A stretch of 64,000 nucleotides of DNA from Sisyra terminalis (taxonomy: Eukaryota; Arthropoda; Insecta; Neuroptera; Sisyridae): NCBI GenBank assembly GCA_958496175.1, contig OY292276.1, positions 55,999,080-56,063,079 on the forward strand. The letters run 5' to 3'. How positions within the stretch are numbered: the stretch's first letter is position 1; each line of letters starts with the position of its first letter. This document shows positions 47,400-59,622 of this stretch, piece after piece. The translations under genes were made by a program, and so were the position numbers. Under the pieces are notes generated by a model, which ran no database searches, was not told where the DNA came from, and was given only the letters and a program-made list of their open reading frames with translations.

Positions 47400-48800
47400 C
47401 CAAGGAATGACCTGGGAAAATCATATTATGATACTTAAAAATGATCGCGTTAAAAGTCTTAACGTTTTAAAGACATAAACATCCTAAGTATGAGGAGGAA
47501 ATGAATTTCGAAACCTTGAAAATGTCATACAAGTTCACCAAAAACTCAAGCATGGTGCAATATTATACGATGTTATCTTTAAAAACCGATTGAATACCCT
47601 GAAAGCATTGAGGATCTGTAACAACTAGAGCTTTTAGAGCTTTTAGATCTTTTAGAGCTTTTAAAGCTTTTAGCCCAATCACGAACTATACAAACAACTG
47701 CTTGATTTCAAAAAAAAAGAAAACATTCAAAAATACGCAGCTGAAATTAATCACTATCTTAATAACCCAGCTAGTATAAGTTGCAGTAAATCCAGGCGAT
47801 CAATATCAATAATGAAAGTGAGCCCCAATATTACCAACCATTGAAAATTTCAATAGTAAAGTATGAAAGTGAAATAGGATTGTAGGTACCAAAGGGGTGC
47901 TATAGTCTTCTGGAAAAATCATATTATGACACTTAGAAATGATTGTCTTAAAAGACTTATCATTTTAAAGATATTAACATCCAAAAGAATTTCGAAATCT
48001 TGAAAAAAAACGAATATTGTGCAATACTGTACGATGCAATCTCTAAAAGCCAATTGAAGACCCTGGAAACAATAAGGATACCATATTGCAATGAGAATTT
48101 GTACTAGAGCTTTTAGAACCAACCCAATTAAAAGCTTATTGGCTGAATTATACAAAAAACTGTTTACTTTCAGAAGAAAGGAAATTACTCTTAAATACAC
48201 TGCTAAAACTAAACTCTACCTTAAGAATCCAGCTAGTTAAAGTTCAAGTTTTCAATATCAATAACGAAAATAAGGTCCAATAATACCAAAAATTCAAATT
48301 CCATTCGTAAAGTATGAGAGCGAAATAGGATTAAAGGAACCAAAGGGATTTCTATAGCCTGAGAATCAATAACCTTCTTGTAAACCCTGGAACCTTTCCA
48401 ATAGATACTTCCTTAGTCAAATATCCAATCAACACTAAACCTCCTGTACTTTTTGTAAAACTATTTGACACTAAAGACACCAGGAATTCAACACTTATGG
48501 ATCAATACTTAATGGGCAATCGGGATGTGCCATCATAAAAAATAACCATGAAACTTCCTGCAGGCTGAAGAGCGAAACCTCAATTTTCACCTGAAAAGCT
48601 TAAGCAATTATTAAATTTTTAGAAACCATCGAAAAAAGAAAAACATAACGATAAACGCCCTAAGAAATCGGCAAAGTTAAAAGTAAAATAATAAAGCGCA
48701 TACTATATAAACTAGACAATATGCTCCGAAATAAGTATCTAATAAAGCTAATCAAGTTCCCGGAGCATCAAGAGATAGGATCATATCCCGGGATTTTTTT
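47400..48800 (+). pseudogene. I/R1-like LINE remnant with RNase H, part duplicated
   Basis: Two diverged direct copies of one 3' RT segment, about 47410-47870 and 47910-48330. The second reads RAFRTNPIKSLLAELYKKLF (about 48113) and then RRKEITLKYTAKTKLYLKNP, the thumb region of I/R1/Jockey-group reverse transcriptases (compare GAFRTSPVESL...). Downstream, 48496-48600 reads NGQSGCAIIKNNHETSCRLK and SIFT, matching an RNase H domain start (YTDGS...G.A.....SIFTAEAYAI) with the catalytic Asp and the AEA acidic residue lost. Stops throughout. The first copy carries a nine-base expansion (see the repeat at 47626). Confidence 0.65.
47626..47673 (+). repeat. In-frame 9-bp tandem repeat inside the LINE relic
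   Basis: Five units of AGAGCTTTT with single changes (agagctttt, agagctttt, agatctttt, agagctttt, aaagctttt). In the RT frame this is RAFRAFRSFRAFKAF, where the neighbouring copy at 48113 has a single RAF. It is therefore an expansion of a conserved codon triplet. Confidence 0.8.
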
Positions 48801-49898
48801 TTACGGAGATGGATTTATTATGGATTTACCTTCTGAAGGGACGATGGGTTTATCGGGCAATTCTAGTAGAATCACTTAAAAAAAAGGCTCAATTTTTTAC
48901 ATTTTACATACTTGATAATAATTTTAGGAAAATTCTGCACTAGTTTTCCCAAATTTTTCGATAAAAACAATCGTTACTAAAGATTTGAAAATATTTTAAA
49001 TTCATTAGATTGCTCTGTACTTTCGATTGGTTAAAAACCACCCAAAATATCTATCTTCAATTACTAATAGATATTTTTCCTAAATAAGGGTAAAAGTCAT
49101 GAATCATCCCCAATTTTTACTTTTCTTAGAAGAAAATTTAACTTTGGAAATATGAGTAGATGTATTAAAAATTGTATTCTGATCATCCATAAAAAATGCA
49201 CGTGTCGAAATGAAAACCACCGTTTTTTCGTGATTAAAAAATCGTGAACTTTAGTCACTAAAATTGAAGTTTATGGTTGTGTTAATTTCAAAATACGCGA
49301 TACAAATGTTAAAAGAGTTGAAATTAAATTTAAAATCAAATATCGCGCTTCTGAATATATACGCTGGTGTGTATATATACTACCTATACATATGGGGAGG
49401 TATGTAATACGTTTTACGTCTCTATAGGTCTTTAATATATGATTAGCGACTCAATTTGTCACAGCGAATCACAAAATATCAATCACCTGTAATTTAACAG
49501 TCGTTAAAGAGCCTATTAGCTACGGCATATTATAAAGTTGAATTCACTCTATACAATCCGACATGGGTGTCAATTCTTCATTACGCTATCGTTCCATTCC
49601 GTTTGTATGTAACCAGTTTGTAACCGTTTTGACTCATTAAAAATCGGCGTTTTGAATAGAAAATCGGGAACACAGGGGAGCGAACATATACAAAAACGCC
49701 TAAAGAATAAGTGGTTTCAATTACCACTATACTCGACTTGCCTAAGCCTTGCAATTTGCTTTGAAAAATTCAGAATAGTATTGCACAATTTCATACTGAT
49801 TTTTTCAATATTTAAATCGAAAAAAAACAAATTTTTTGTTTAAAGATTGATGATCCAAATTAAATCATTAGTAGAAATGAGGCGTTTAATTTATTACA
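48801..49898. other. Intergenic AT-rich DNA
   Basis: No element or gene recognised. 49330-49680 is a little less AT-rich and appears single-copy. Confidence 0.4.
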
Positions 49899-51823
49899 TC
49901 TATACCATATAAATAAAATTGGAGGGTCTGTTTCTAATATTGAAATAACCGCTTTTTACTAGATGCATATATGAGTATATACGGTACATACACCAAAATA
50001 ACATTTTTTTAAATTTTTGTCTGTCTGTCTGTTTGTTCCGGCTAATCTCTGAAATGACAGAATCGATTTTGACGGGATTTTTATTGGCAGGTAGCTGATG
50101 TAATAAGGAGTAACTTAGGCTACTTTTGTTTTAGAAATAAAAAATCTTTTATTTTACCAAAATAAAATATAGTTGCAATTGAACAATAACAATCGAAATT
50201 TTGAATTTAATAAATGTAATAAATATATAAATAATTAATTGATAATAAGATTCTGTTTTTGTTTTTGTTATATCATTTTAATAACAGCATTTTGAATAAT
50301 TCCATTTAACTTAATTAGCATGATAATTTATGTAGTAGGTACTTATATCAAATACCAAAGAGGCGGTTTTTAATTTTTGTTTGTTTTTCAACAATCAAAC
50401 TTTTTAAAATCTAATTTTTATGAACCAATGATTGTGACCTGGAACAATTATATATTCTGCTGAAAAGCATTAAGGGAGCAATTTTTTATCGTATATTTCA
50501 TTATCAATTAAAATATACAATCATCCAAACTAACTTTTCTTCGGTATTTAGAACAATTTGAAAATCAATTATTGTTATTGAAAATAAATAAAATATTCGA
50601 ATTTACTTCCACGCTTTCCACCTATTTCCAACAATTTTATATGTACAACGTCCAAATGAGCGAAATCAAATTGCTTTTTAGCCATGATAATCAAAATAAA
50701 GAAAGACAATTTTTTTTTTTCGTTTTACATTGTATTTTCAAATATAAATGAATATTTGTGTCGATGAAATTTGGAAAGTGTTTTCCTTATACGATGCAGA
50801 TATATTATAAGAAAGGGTTTTTGGAAATTTCCCCCCTAAAAGAGTGAAAAATGGGGACAAAGTTTGTACGGCAAAGCGTCTAATAAACAATCGAAATTTG
50901 AAATTTAATTATCAAAGTACCGTGAAAGACGAAACGTAATTACCCTTTTTTATAGAACAAAGTTGGTTTAATATTAGAAACAGAAACTTTGGGTCTGCTT
51001 AAAAATTTAAACTCTGATAGATATATCTGAAAATGGTTAAGTTAAATTTATAAGTGAGCTTTAAGTTTTTTGGCTTTCACATATTGTACACCTGAAAATC
51101 CAAAATACGTATTAACAAATAAATACATTAGTGAGCGAATATCGAGTAGCAAGAAATTCGGCGAACTTAAAGAAAATGGTTTAATTATATAGTTGAAATT
51201 CAGATATTTTAATAATAAGTGCATAGATACACAATGGTTATACTTGATTATGGAAGAACTGGGTTTCGTGCAATTGAACAAATTTTAATTTCGCAGTAGT
51301 TTTGTACATTGCAGTAGTGTAATAGTTTTCAAAAAAGGTTCATTCGGGAGTCGAGACAATGAAATGGGATTTCTACTAATATTCTAAATCTAGACCCTTT
51401 ACTTCTGTTATTTTAACGTGAGTGTTTTGAAAACTTTTTACTGTTTTAAGTCATAATTAAGACCGACTTATTGCACTTGATGATATTTTTTTATGTATAG
51501 ATGCTGATTAATTTATGGATTATTTGGTTCACGGTAGGTTTACCTACCGTAGGTATACGCAATTGAACATACTCTTTTTAGATATTTACAAATATTTTTT
51601 TGAAAATTAATTGATCATTACATACAACTATTTAATTCTAAGCAACAGTATATTAAATGTGTCTTTTTAAAGTTGACAAAATAGTGTTTTCAGGTATGAT
51701 TATGTGTTTCGTAAAACAAATGAGAAAAATATAATTTTTCATATACCTCTACAAATAGCAAGTCTAAAAAGAAAATATAATCTCCACCTACGTTACGCAG
51801 AAGAAGTCGTGGGGATCAGCTAG
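49899..51823 (+). mobile_element. Non-autonomous Helitron, copy 2
   Basis: Starts TCTATACCATATAAATAAAA after host A (49898) and ends ggggatcagCTAG before host T (51824). 1925 bp, same family and orientation as 31218-32899, and longer by about 240 bp around 50760-50995. That segment also occurs in the - strand copy at 25570-25800, so its absence from copy 1 is a deletion. The palindrome ACGGTAGGTTTACCTACCGT near 51532 is preserved. No Rep/helicase. Confidence 0.9.
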
Positions 51824-53839
51824 TATTGAAATAAAATCAAAAACAAATATTATATTTTCTACCGTTTCATATAGTATGCAATATTACCTCGCCCATTTCC
51901 TCCTACTATCTTCCCTCTACGTCCATTCTGGACGTGCAATCATTCCCTCTTTGTTCCCATATTTTTTTTTTTGCATTTTTTAAATCCTCGTTTTTCATCT
52001 GAAATCCCATAAACCTGATTCCTAATTGACTCGATAAAGTTTAGTGCAACCATAGGTGAATGCATTAATACGTCATGCATGTCAAGTATTGTTAATTACG
52101 CTCGTGATTTTTAGTGTAAACATTGGCGAAATATTGGTGTACGTACATGGGGAGGGGGGTAGTGTTTGCGGAAGTTTAATAGAAGTTGTCGTAAAGAATT
52201 GAGAAATGATTGGATATAAATAAAATTATTACTTGAGGCCATTAATTCAAGTGCTATAAATTTGATTTTGATTTTAATAACATCTAGGCAAATGTCCATC
52301 AATTGTTTTTTTTTTGCCAGAAATCAGGTTGTGCCATGTGTAATTGTTTGAGGAAGAATTTACGCCAGAAGTGGCAGGTTTCACAGAAAATTACAATATT
52401 TTACAATCTAAATATTATAAAACATTCACTATACATTAAACATTATTCATTTATACATTAACATTATACAATACTTGACAAATTACAATACAACAATATT
52501 TTGATTGAATTTATGATATATTTTTCTTTGGGGTCCGGAACAATGATGACCATTAAAAGTATCGTCAATAAATTCGCACCAAACATTGTACAATAACAAT
52601 TAGAGATGCAAACAAAGCATTTTTAATAATTAGTCTTAAAAATTATTCAGGAAATTTGAGAATTTAATGGCACCTTATTTCAAAACTTTGTTAAAAACTA
52701 ATTTTCGATCATACGATTTAAAATGATTCATTGGCTTTTGTGAATTTATTCTTTATTGCTTTCTGCGATTGTTCTAGAAATATAGAAAGACTATTGCATC
52801 CCAAAGTTGTTCCTAGTTGCAATTGAGTCCTTAAGGACATATATCCCAGCTCAGAAAACGTTAGAGAACAAATAAATAGGGCATACGGTGGATAATTTTC
52901 TTCACCTTGACACATTTCGTATATACACTTGGTTCAACAACTAGGAATAACCTCTTTAGAAAGAAGAATTTTCTCAGAATTCATTAAGGTAGATTACAGG
53001 TGGGAGGTCTACTCTACTTGACTATATACGAAAGAAAATTGCACATAGGTTAGGCAAGGACTACTGTATTTTGTTTTGAAGGAAATTTATTTTTAGAAAA
53101 GCTTTATTTTTTCAAAGGCACTCAATGTTATTGTTATATTCTTAGACTTATAGTCTTAGCAGCTTTATGCATATCAATGAATAAAATTAAAGCTTTTTAC
53201 ATCAATAGTGAATCCATCAATAGTACTGTTGAAGTTAGCCTAAAAAATTTTAGAAATTCTCAAAATTTTCAATTTTCTGAACTCAATATCTCTGGTGGAG
53301 AACCAGATAAAATTCTGAAATATCACCCAATTATAGTACTGTATGATAGTATTACGCACCTAAAATTTGGAGTTTGAGATTTGACTAGGAGCAGAGGTAT
53401 TGCAAGCACAAAATGTCAAAATAATGCATACTTCAGCAGGTGATTATAATGTATTTAACTATTTAATATGTGACATATACTTGGCAAAAAGGGCATTTTA
53501 CACAAAACAACATATACTCTGAGCTAACTGTTATTCATATCTTAAATTTAAAATATATACTTCTTTCTGAAAGCTAATAATATATGTACGTACCTATAGT
53601 CATCAAATTTTAAAAATTTCCAACTTTTGTTATTTTTTATTTTAAAAAGGCTTAAAGTCTCAGACCTCAAATTTTGTTTTTGAATACAACTAGTACCGAA
53701 TTGTGTGTAAAAAAAATTTAACGTGTAGACTCTTTCGTTGCCTTCACAATATTTCCGTGAAAATTGGAGTTTTTACAAATGAGAGCTAAAAATTTAGCCT
53801 GAAATTTCACCCCTTAGAATTACATTTAGGTGAAAATAT
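51824..53839. other. Intergenic, no supported gene
   Basis: 51870-52310 is less AT-rich. The frames at 52718-52915 (-) and 53177-53377 (+) have no recognised motif. Nothing else is visible. Confidence 0.4.
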
Positions 53840-54130
53840 CTTGATACAACCTTATAGCTTATATTTTTACAAACACACTGCTTTTTGTTTCATTTTAATA
53901 GGACAAATAGGGCCTGAGATAATCAAGTTTCCGCAAACCCTTAAAAGTGTGAAAATGTCTGCGCCTAGTAAAACTAATATGGCCACCACTGGAAAACTAA
54001 AAACAATAAAATTAAAATAATGATGAATTTGAACTACCAACATGTTGGGGTGCCCGCAATAAAAAAAATCAGAATTAAAAAAAATAATATAGCGACCAGT
54101 GGTGGACCGACTGAATTGGACTAACCCTTC
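53840..54130. repeat. Dispersed repeat, copy 1 of a direct pair
   Basis: About 280 bp shared with 54786-55075 at high similarity: caaccttatagcttatattttta, taggacaaatagggcctgag, ataatcaagtttccgcaaac and gaactaccaacatgtt. The right edge reads ggaccgactgaattggactaa, which looks like the end of a TA-flanked element. I cannot assign a family. The antisense frame of 97 codons is hydrophobic and is not shared as an open frame by the other copy. Confidence 0.7.
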
Positions 54131-54785
54131 AAACTTTGTATAAGTTTGATAGTTCCCCAAATACTTTTAAAGCTTGAATGGGATGCAACTTTAAATCCAT
54201 GGTGAACTAACTTTTTTGTACATTGGAATAATTATATGTTTTTGTCCTTTAATATTATTTTGCTGAGAAAACATTGTTTACATTAAGGAAATCATTAACG
54301 TTTTAAATTGGTATTTTGCCAATAAAGATAATATGTTATTTTTTGTGTATTAATCAATAGTATATAGCAAAAAATGGCAAAAGATATTCGATCAAATTAG
54401 GGAATATTTAATAATTTAATATTTATGACAATACCCTCAACTTCTACTGCATGGCCTTCTATTACATAGAATGCAAATTATAGGGTGAAGATGTCTATGG
54501 ATAGAATACTAAACTATGTAATTTAAAATCCTGATTTGGTAAAGATGATAAAAAAATATATTTTTAGACAAAAAAACGAAATATAATGTAATATGAGCAA
54601 AATTGAATTTAAATTGTTATCCTTATTTTGGAATAAAAATAAATAATTAATCTCCAACATGTGCAATGCTTTTGCTTAATGCTCTTCAAATTATTATTTT
54701 TTTTGGCGATACAATTTCGGGGATAAATAAAACATTAGTTTGGCATTTGTATGCTATATTTATAAACAGCAAACTTTAAAACATC

Positions 54786-55075
54786 TTAAAACAACCTTAT
54801 AGCTTATATTTTTATGAACACACTGCTTTCTTTTTCATTTTAATAGGACAAATAGGGCCTGAGATAATCAAGTTTCCGCAAACCCATAAAAATGCAAAAA
54901 TGTAAAACTAATATGGCCATTACTGGAAAACTAAAAACAATAAAATTAAAATAATGATGAATCTGAACTACCAACATGTTCGGGTGATAGCACACAAAAA
55001 ATTATTTTTTTTTAAAATGGTCGAGTAACCATTTCATTTATTTTTGGACCACTTTATTTGGACTGACCTTGAAAT
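54786..55075. repeat. Dispersed repeat, copy 2 of a direct pair
   Basis: Partner of 53840-54130, same orientation. A short stretch (tgtctgcgcctag in copy 1) is missing here. The right edge is ggaccactttatttggactgacc. Confidence 0.7.
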
Positions 55076-55730
55076 AATTATGGTGGAACAACATACGATT
55101 TTTATTACTCAATTATCACATTTTCTTTTTAAATGATTAAAAAAATCGTCTATTTGATTTGAAAATTAAAAATTGTTAATATTTTAATTATATGCAATAA
55201 CATTATTTCAGTCCATAGAAGATTAGGCAACCCATTTTTTTTCTTCAAATTCCACCAAACAATTACATCACATTTTAAGATAGCATGAGCTTTAAAGGAA
55301 GATTATATTAATTTATATGTTAAAAAATTTTGTTTTCTTGCTTTTATAACTCTTCTTTTTTGCCCTTAATGAATATTTGCATCAAAAATGGATCATTTTG
55401 ATGATATCGAAGAAAAAATCACAAAAATCACAAAAATCACAACAAAAACAATAATCAACAAAATCCAACGAATTCAATGGAAGTTTATTTTCGTAAAAAA
55501 ATTCTCTCAAACATGAATGATCCAATTGAGAAAATTTTCCTCTCAACAGTTACATGAAATATTATGATACACTTTTATCAATCAATGTCCTTATATAACG
55601 TCTTCAGCTGCTATCATTGACTTCCCAGAACTAAAATATGCTTACATAAAGTGGACTGTTAATGTCTAGTTTGAAATATTAAAAATCGTTATGAAGTTGT
55701 AGTAATAGGGAAAACAATAAGTAAAATACT

Positions 55731-55955
55731 GTGTATACAATATATAAGATATATTGCAGTCCAATTTATGTAGTATAATTTAATATAATAATATATAAAA
55801 ATCATACCACAAACCTAAATTTGAACAGAAGTTCAAACAAAAATATTCGTGACGTATTGCCCAGATACGTATTTCGATTGCCAAGCAATCTTCATCAGTG
55901 GTCATCAAGTAGTTTGGATCACTACGTAACTGCTTTGTGATGATTCACAAAATAA
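55731..55955 (-). repeat. Repeat family d, copy 3, with intact hammerhead-like motif
   Basis: The best-preserved copy of family d. On the - strand: CTGATGAA (55898-55891), GATTGC-TTG-GCAATC (55890-55876, six perfect pairs), GAAATACG (55875-55868). Same orientation and start (gtgtatacaatatataag) as the copies at 3.8 and 6.4 kb. Confidence 0.8.
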
Positions 55956-57020
55956 TCACGGATTGACCTCAATTTATATGTCGTGAGTTTCTCTTTTTGC
56001 GATGTGGTTATGGAGGGGAGGGTGTTCCCAAATTTCTTTACTTTCACCGAATCCTTTGTAAGTAACCCGAAAAGTGCCGAATTTTGAATTGGACCATTTT
56101 TCCAATTTAGTACCTTTCCCTTTCCCTTTAAGTAAAATAATTCATTGGTTACTTTTAGTAAAATATTACCTTTATTTTGATTGAGATTTCTCTCAAACCT
56201 TAAATAAATTATTAGGAATTTCTGGTTTGAACTGCGGTTAAATATTTCTTAAGAATGAAAATTTACAAAGCTAAAAGTTTGGCATAAATGTAAATTATTT
56301 CTTTGTTGCCTTTTAATAAAATTACTAAGAAAAATTAATACAAAAATTCCATAAAACCCATATAAAATTTATTTGACCTCGAAATCATATTACCGTATTG
56401 CATAAAGAATGCAATTGATTTGACAAAAGAACCCTTGTTCATGGGTTTAATGGCCTACACTCGTATATTGTTAGCAAGTCTTAAATTGAGCCCAACATGA
56501 CATGAAACGTGTTTCAGTGTTCCAACAATATAATATCAATCATTCAATACAATCACCATATATAACATTTTTACAACACTTTAATTGCCGTTTTTCCTCC
56601 ATTACAAAATTGCCAAATAAAAGTCAAATTTCATTTGTCAGATTTAATTACAACGTTAATTTTGCTCTTAATTGTTTTAATTGATTCTTCAGCTCATTTG
56701 AGTTAATTGCTTTAAAGCTTCAAGTTTCGTAATTGGCCCGAAAATCAAATTTCCCCGCCGAACCGAACCGTCGTCCTTGCTGCAAATATTCATTGAAATC
56801 GGGATTTTCGGATTGCATTTCCGCCGTTTGCTCTCGTCGTTAGATTTGTTATGGATCACATGAGCGTAACTAGGATTATAATCAGGAGGGGTGGGACAAA
56901 GAAAAACTGGAATGTGCCTGGAAAGTTTATTAAAAGGAAGAAAAAAGTTACTTAACATATCACATCATGGAAATTATTCCATGATTTAATTTTTTTTTAA
57001 AGAAGAATTTAAAGTTTTAT
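55956..57020. other. Intergenic, no supported gene
   Basis: 56680-56960 is less AT-rich; a - strand frame of 89 codons overlaps it but has no recognised motif. The rest is AT-rich. Confidence 0.4.
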
Positions 57021-57763
57021 TTAAAGGTGGATCATCGTCAAAAGAAAAAAAAATTTCGATTTTTTTTCCTTAAATGTCTTCTTATAACATTCAAGAATAA
57101 CGTGTTAAAAGGATTTGTCGATATTCGAAATATTTCGAGTTATAGACCTATATATACATATATACATAAAAATTGAATAAATTGATAATAACATAAAAAA
57201 ATATTTTAAAAAACTTTACATGCGTTTTTCTCGAAATCAACTTTTTAAAACTGGGAGACAAGATTTCTCAAAAACTATCCGACGGATTGACTTGAAACTG
57301 GAGAGTGTTATAGTTCAACACGTCTTCTTGGTACTGAACCTCTGAAATTGGCCAAACCTCCCCCCTCAAAGTGGGAGAGGAGGAAAGGTCCAAAAAAAGG
57401 TCGTTTTTTTTAACTTTTTTTTCAAAGTCGCGCCATTTTGTGAATTTTCAACTTTTTTCGGATTTTCGAGGTTCAATACCAAGAAAATGCATTACCAAAA
57501 CCTATATATTCTTTGGAAAATCATGATCCGACTTCTGGTTTCCGAGAAAACTTATCTCCCGTTTGCCTCCTCATTTTTGAGGATCATTTTTCAAAGCGCT
57601 GTAAAAGGGGGAGGGGGGACATATCGGGGCAAATAAAAAAAAATAGTTCAAAACTTCAACTTTTACATGCCGAAGACCGTTTTTTAATATCTCTAAAAAA
57701 AAATGGCAGCAGTTTTAAATTTTTTTTTTTTTTTTTTACGTTCTGACGGTGATCCACCCTTAA
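57021..57763. mobile_element. MITE with TTAA flanks
   Basis: The left end reads TTAA-AGGTGGATCATCGTCA and the right end, in complement, TTAA-GGGTGGATCACCGTCA, giving 16-bp inverted ends with TTAA at both edges (57021-57024 and 57760-57763). TTAA would suit a piggyBac-type duplication; TA within it would equally suit Tc1/mariner. The inside is non-coding, with C-rich/G-rich patches (cctcccccctcaaag) and long T runs. Confidence 0.75.
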
Positions 57764-58860
57764 TGGTATTAGGAAAGAGGGGCATTCCCTTTTGTTTATT
57801 TCTAGCTACGCTTATGATGGCACATGTGATTATTACCAATTTTATATGGAATTGTTCGAAAATTAATATTAATGGAACGATGGTGATTATCTTCGAGTAG
57901 GAGGAAAGTGTGGTCCGGGATCAAGCGGGAACCGATTTGTTAAATGGACATTATTTAGTGGTTTCTCGTTCCAGCCAGCCGGTGCTATTCCCATTTCCTA
58001 CGAACTTGGTGGTCGAATTCGTCAATTTATGGAACTTTCAATTACGTGATCTGCGTCATTAATGTTCCGTTTCAATTGTCCGTTTTATTTGCATTGATTT
58101 ATACATATTAAAATTATAAATAACAACAATGAACCACTGTGCATCCAATTTGGTGCACAAAGAAAACGTTTGTTTCATTTAATACCCAAATTGGACGACA
58201 TGCAATTATTGGAAAAAAAAGATATAGCCTTATAACAATTTGGCTATTAATTAAAAGACACGACTTCTAAAAAACCAGCTGGACAAGTTGTAAAGTTTTT
58301 GCGTAATGCTGATTTCTTCGACGATAGTCCATCGCACGTTTCACTATTGGCTGATGGTTTAATGGGTACGTGATTAGGGACGTTATTTGATCCATATATT
58401 TATTAAGTACACGAGTTCACGCATATAATGAACATAAACGTTTATATTTTACGAGTGTTCGTGATTTTTTTAACGCTTTTGCATCGTTTAAAGGTCGTTA
58501 GACTTGGTGGCCAGTAAACATTCATTTCTATCATTTTAAATTGGTTGAGGCAAATCGGTCTTTGGCTTAAGCCATTTTTATTTCAATGCTTGCAAAGGAA
58601 AAACGCTTAAGACTTGATCACCAATAAAAATTGGATTCAATTCCTCAACGATTCTGTATAGATTGATTCAAAATTCAATGCATTTTCATTTTGAGGAAAA
58701 TATATAAACAGTCATCTCAAGCTGGACAAAAAAGTATTGTCAAATCTTTCGCAAACTTTATATTTAAAGTTTTATTACTTTAAACTTTATTTTTATTGCA
58801 AAACTTTGAATCAAAAAAAACTTAACAACTTATTTGCTATAGTGTCATTAATTGTATCTA
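57764..58860. other. Intergenic, no supported gene
   Basis: 57890-58120 is less AT-rich and looks single-copy. The rest is featureless. Confidence 0.4.
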
Positions 58861-59400
58861 GAATTTTTAGATACAACTTGCTTCATTTGCAAGAAAATGG
58901 TGACCTAAGATAAAGAGGTATTATAGTGTAACCCAATATCAAGAAAATATAAAATTAAATCAAACTTCGTCTGTAGTTTTGGGAACTTTTCTCGATATCT
59001 TGCCTATAGAAAGATCCCAGTTGTTCCTAGTTTTAAAGGCTAGTTCATTTAAAAATTGGGATTCAATTTTACCATGATTATAAACTAAATGAGTTCAGTT
59101 ATTTCTCACGTCTTTCGACATATTTATCTTGAATTTTTTGATACAACTTGCTTCATTTGCAAGAAAATGGTGACCTAAGATAAAGAGGTATTATAGTGTA
59201 ACCCAATATCAAGAAAATATAAAATTAAATCAAACTTCGTCTGTAGTTTTGGGAACTTTTCTCGATATCTTGCCTATAGAAAGATCCCAGTTGTTCCTAG
59301 TTTTAAAGGCTAGTTCAGCTAAAAATTGGGATTAAATTTTACCTTAATCATAAACTAAATATGATCGATTATTTCTCCCGTTTTTCAACCAATTTATCAA
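58861..59400 (-). repeat. Tandem duplication of a mariner 3' end, 270-bp unit
   Basis: 58861-59130 and 59131-59400 are two copies in tandem. About 190 bp of each are nearly identical (atacaacttgcttcatttgc through ttcctagttttaaaggctag). On the - strand each unit begins with the end of a mariner-like transposase and continues through its 3' untranslated part. The near-identity of the middle against more divergent edges suggests a fairly recent duplication or gene conversion. Confidence 0.8.
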
Positions 59401-59622
59401 TAACGTTCCGCCAAAAATCACCTGGCCTGTTATCAAAGAAATTGTTATGCCAGATTTTAAGGTCCTTTCTGTTTTCGAAAGTAACAGAGGAAGGGAGCAG
59501 AAAAGATGGTAATCCGGTGGTAAAAAGTCCGGAGAACATGATGAATCAAAAGAACCAATCGAAAAAACCAAACTATACTTCTTCACTTCAACGTCAGATA
59601 TCATGTTGCCACAATTCGTCAA
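59344..59622 (-). pseudogene. Mariner transposase C-terminal fragment, minus strand
   Basis: On the - strand, CSPDFLPPDYHLFCSLP (about 59535-59485) is the third catalytic block of mariner transposases (usual form YSPDLAPSDYHLF), with the last Asp present. NWLKNGRNNRSYLVYD near 59392-59345 matches the usual C-terminal end. The N-terminal DNA-binding domain and the first two catalytic Asp residues are missing. The upstream part of this open frame (59622-59540) is not mariner-like in this direction. Confidence 0.75.
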
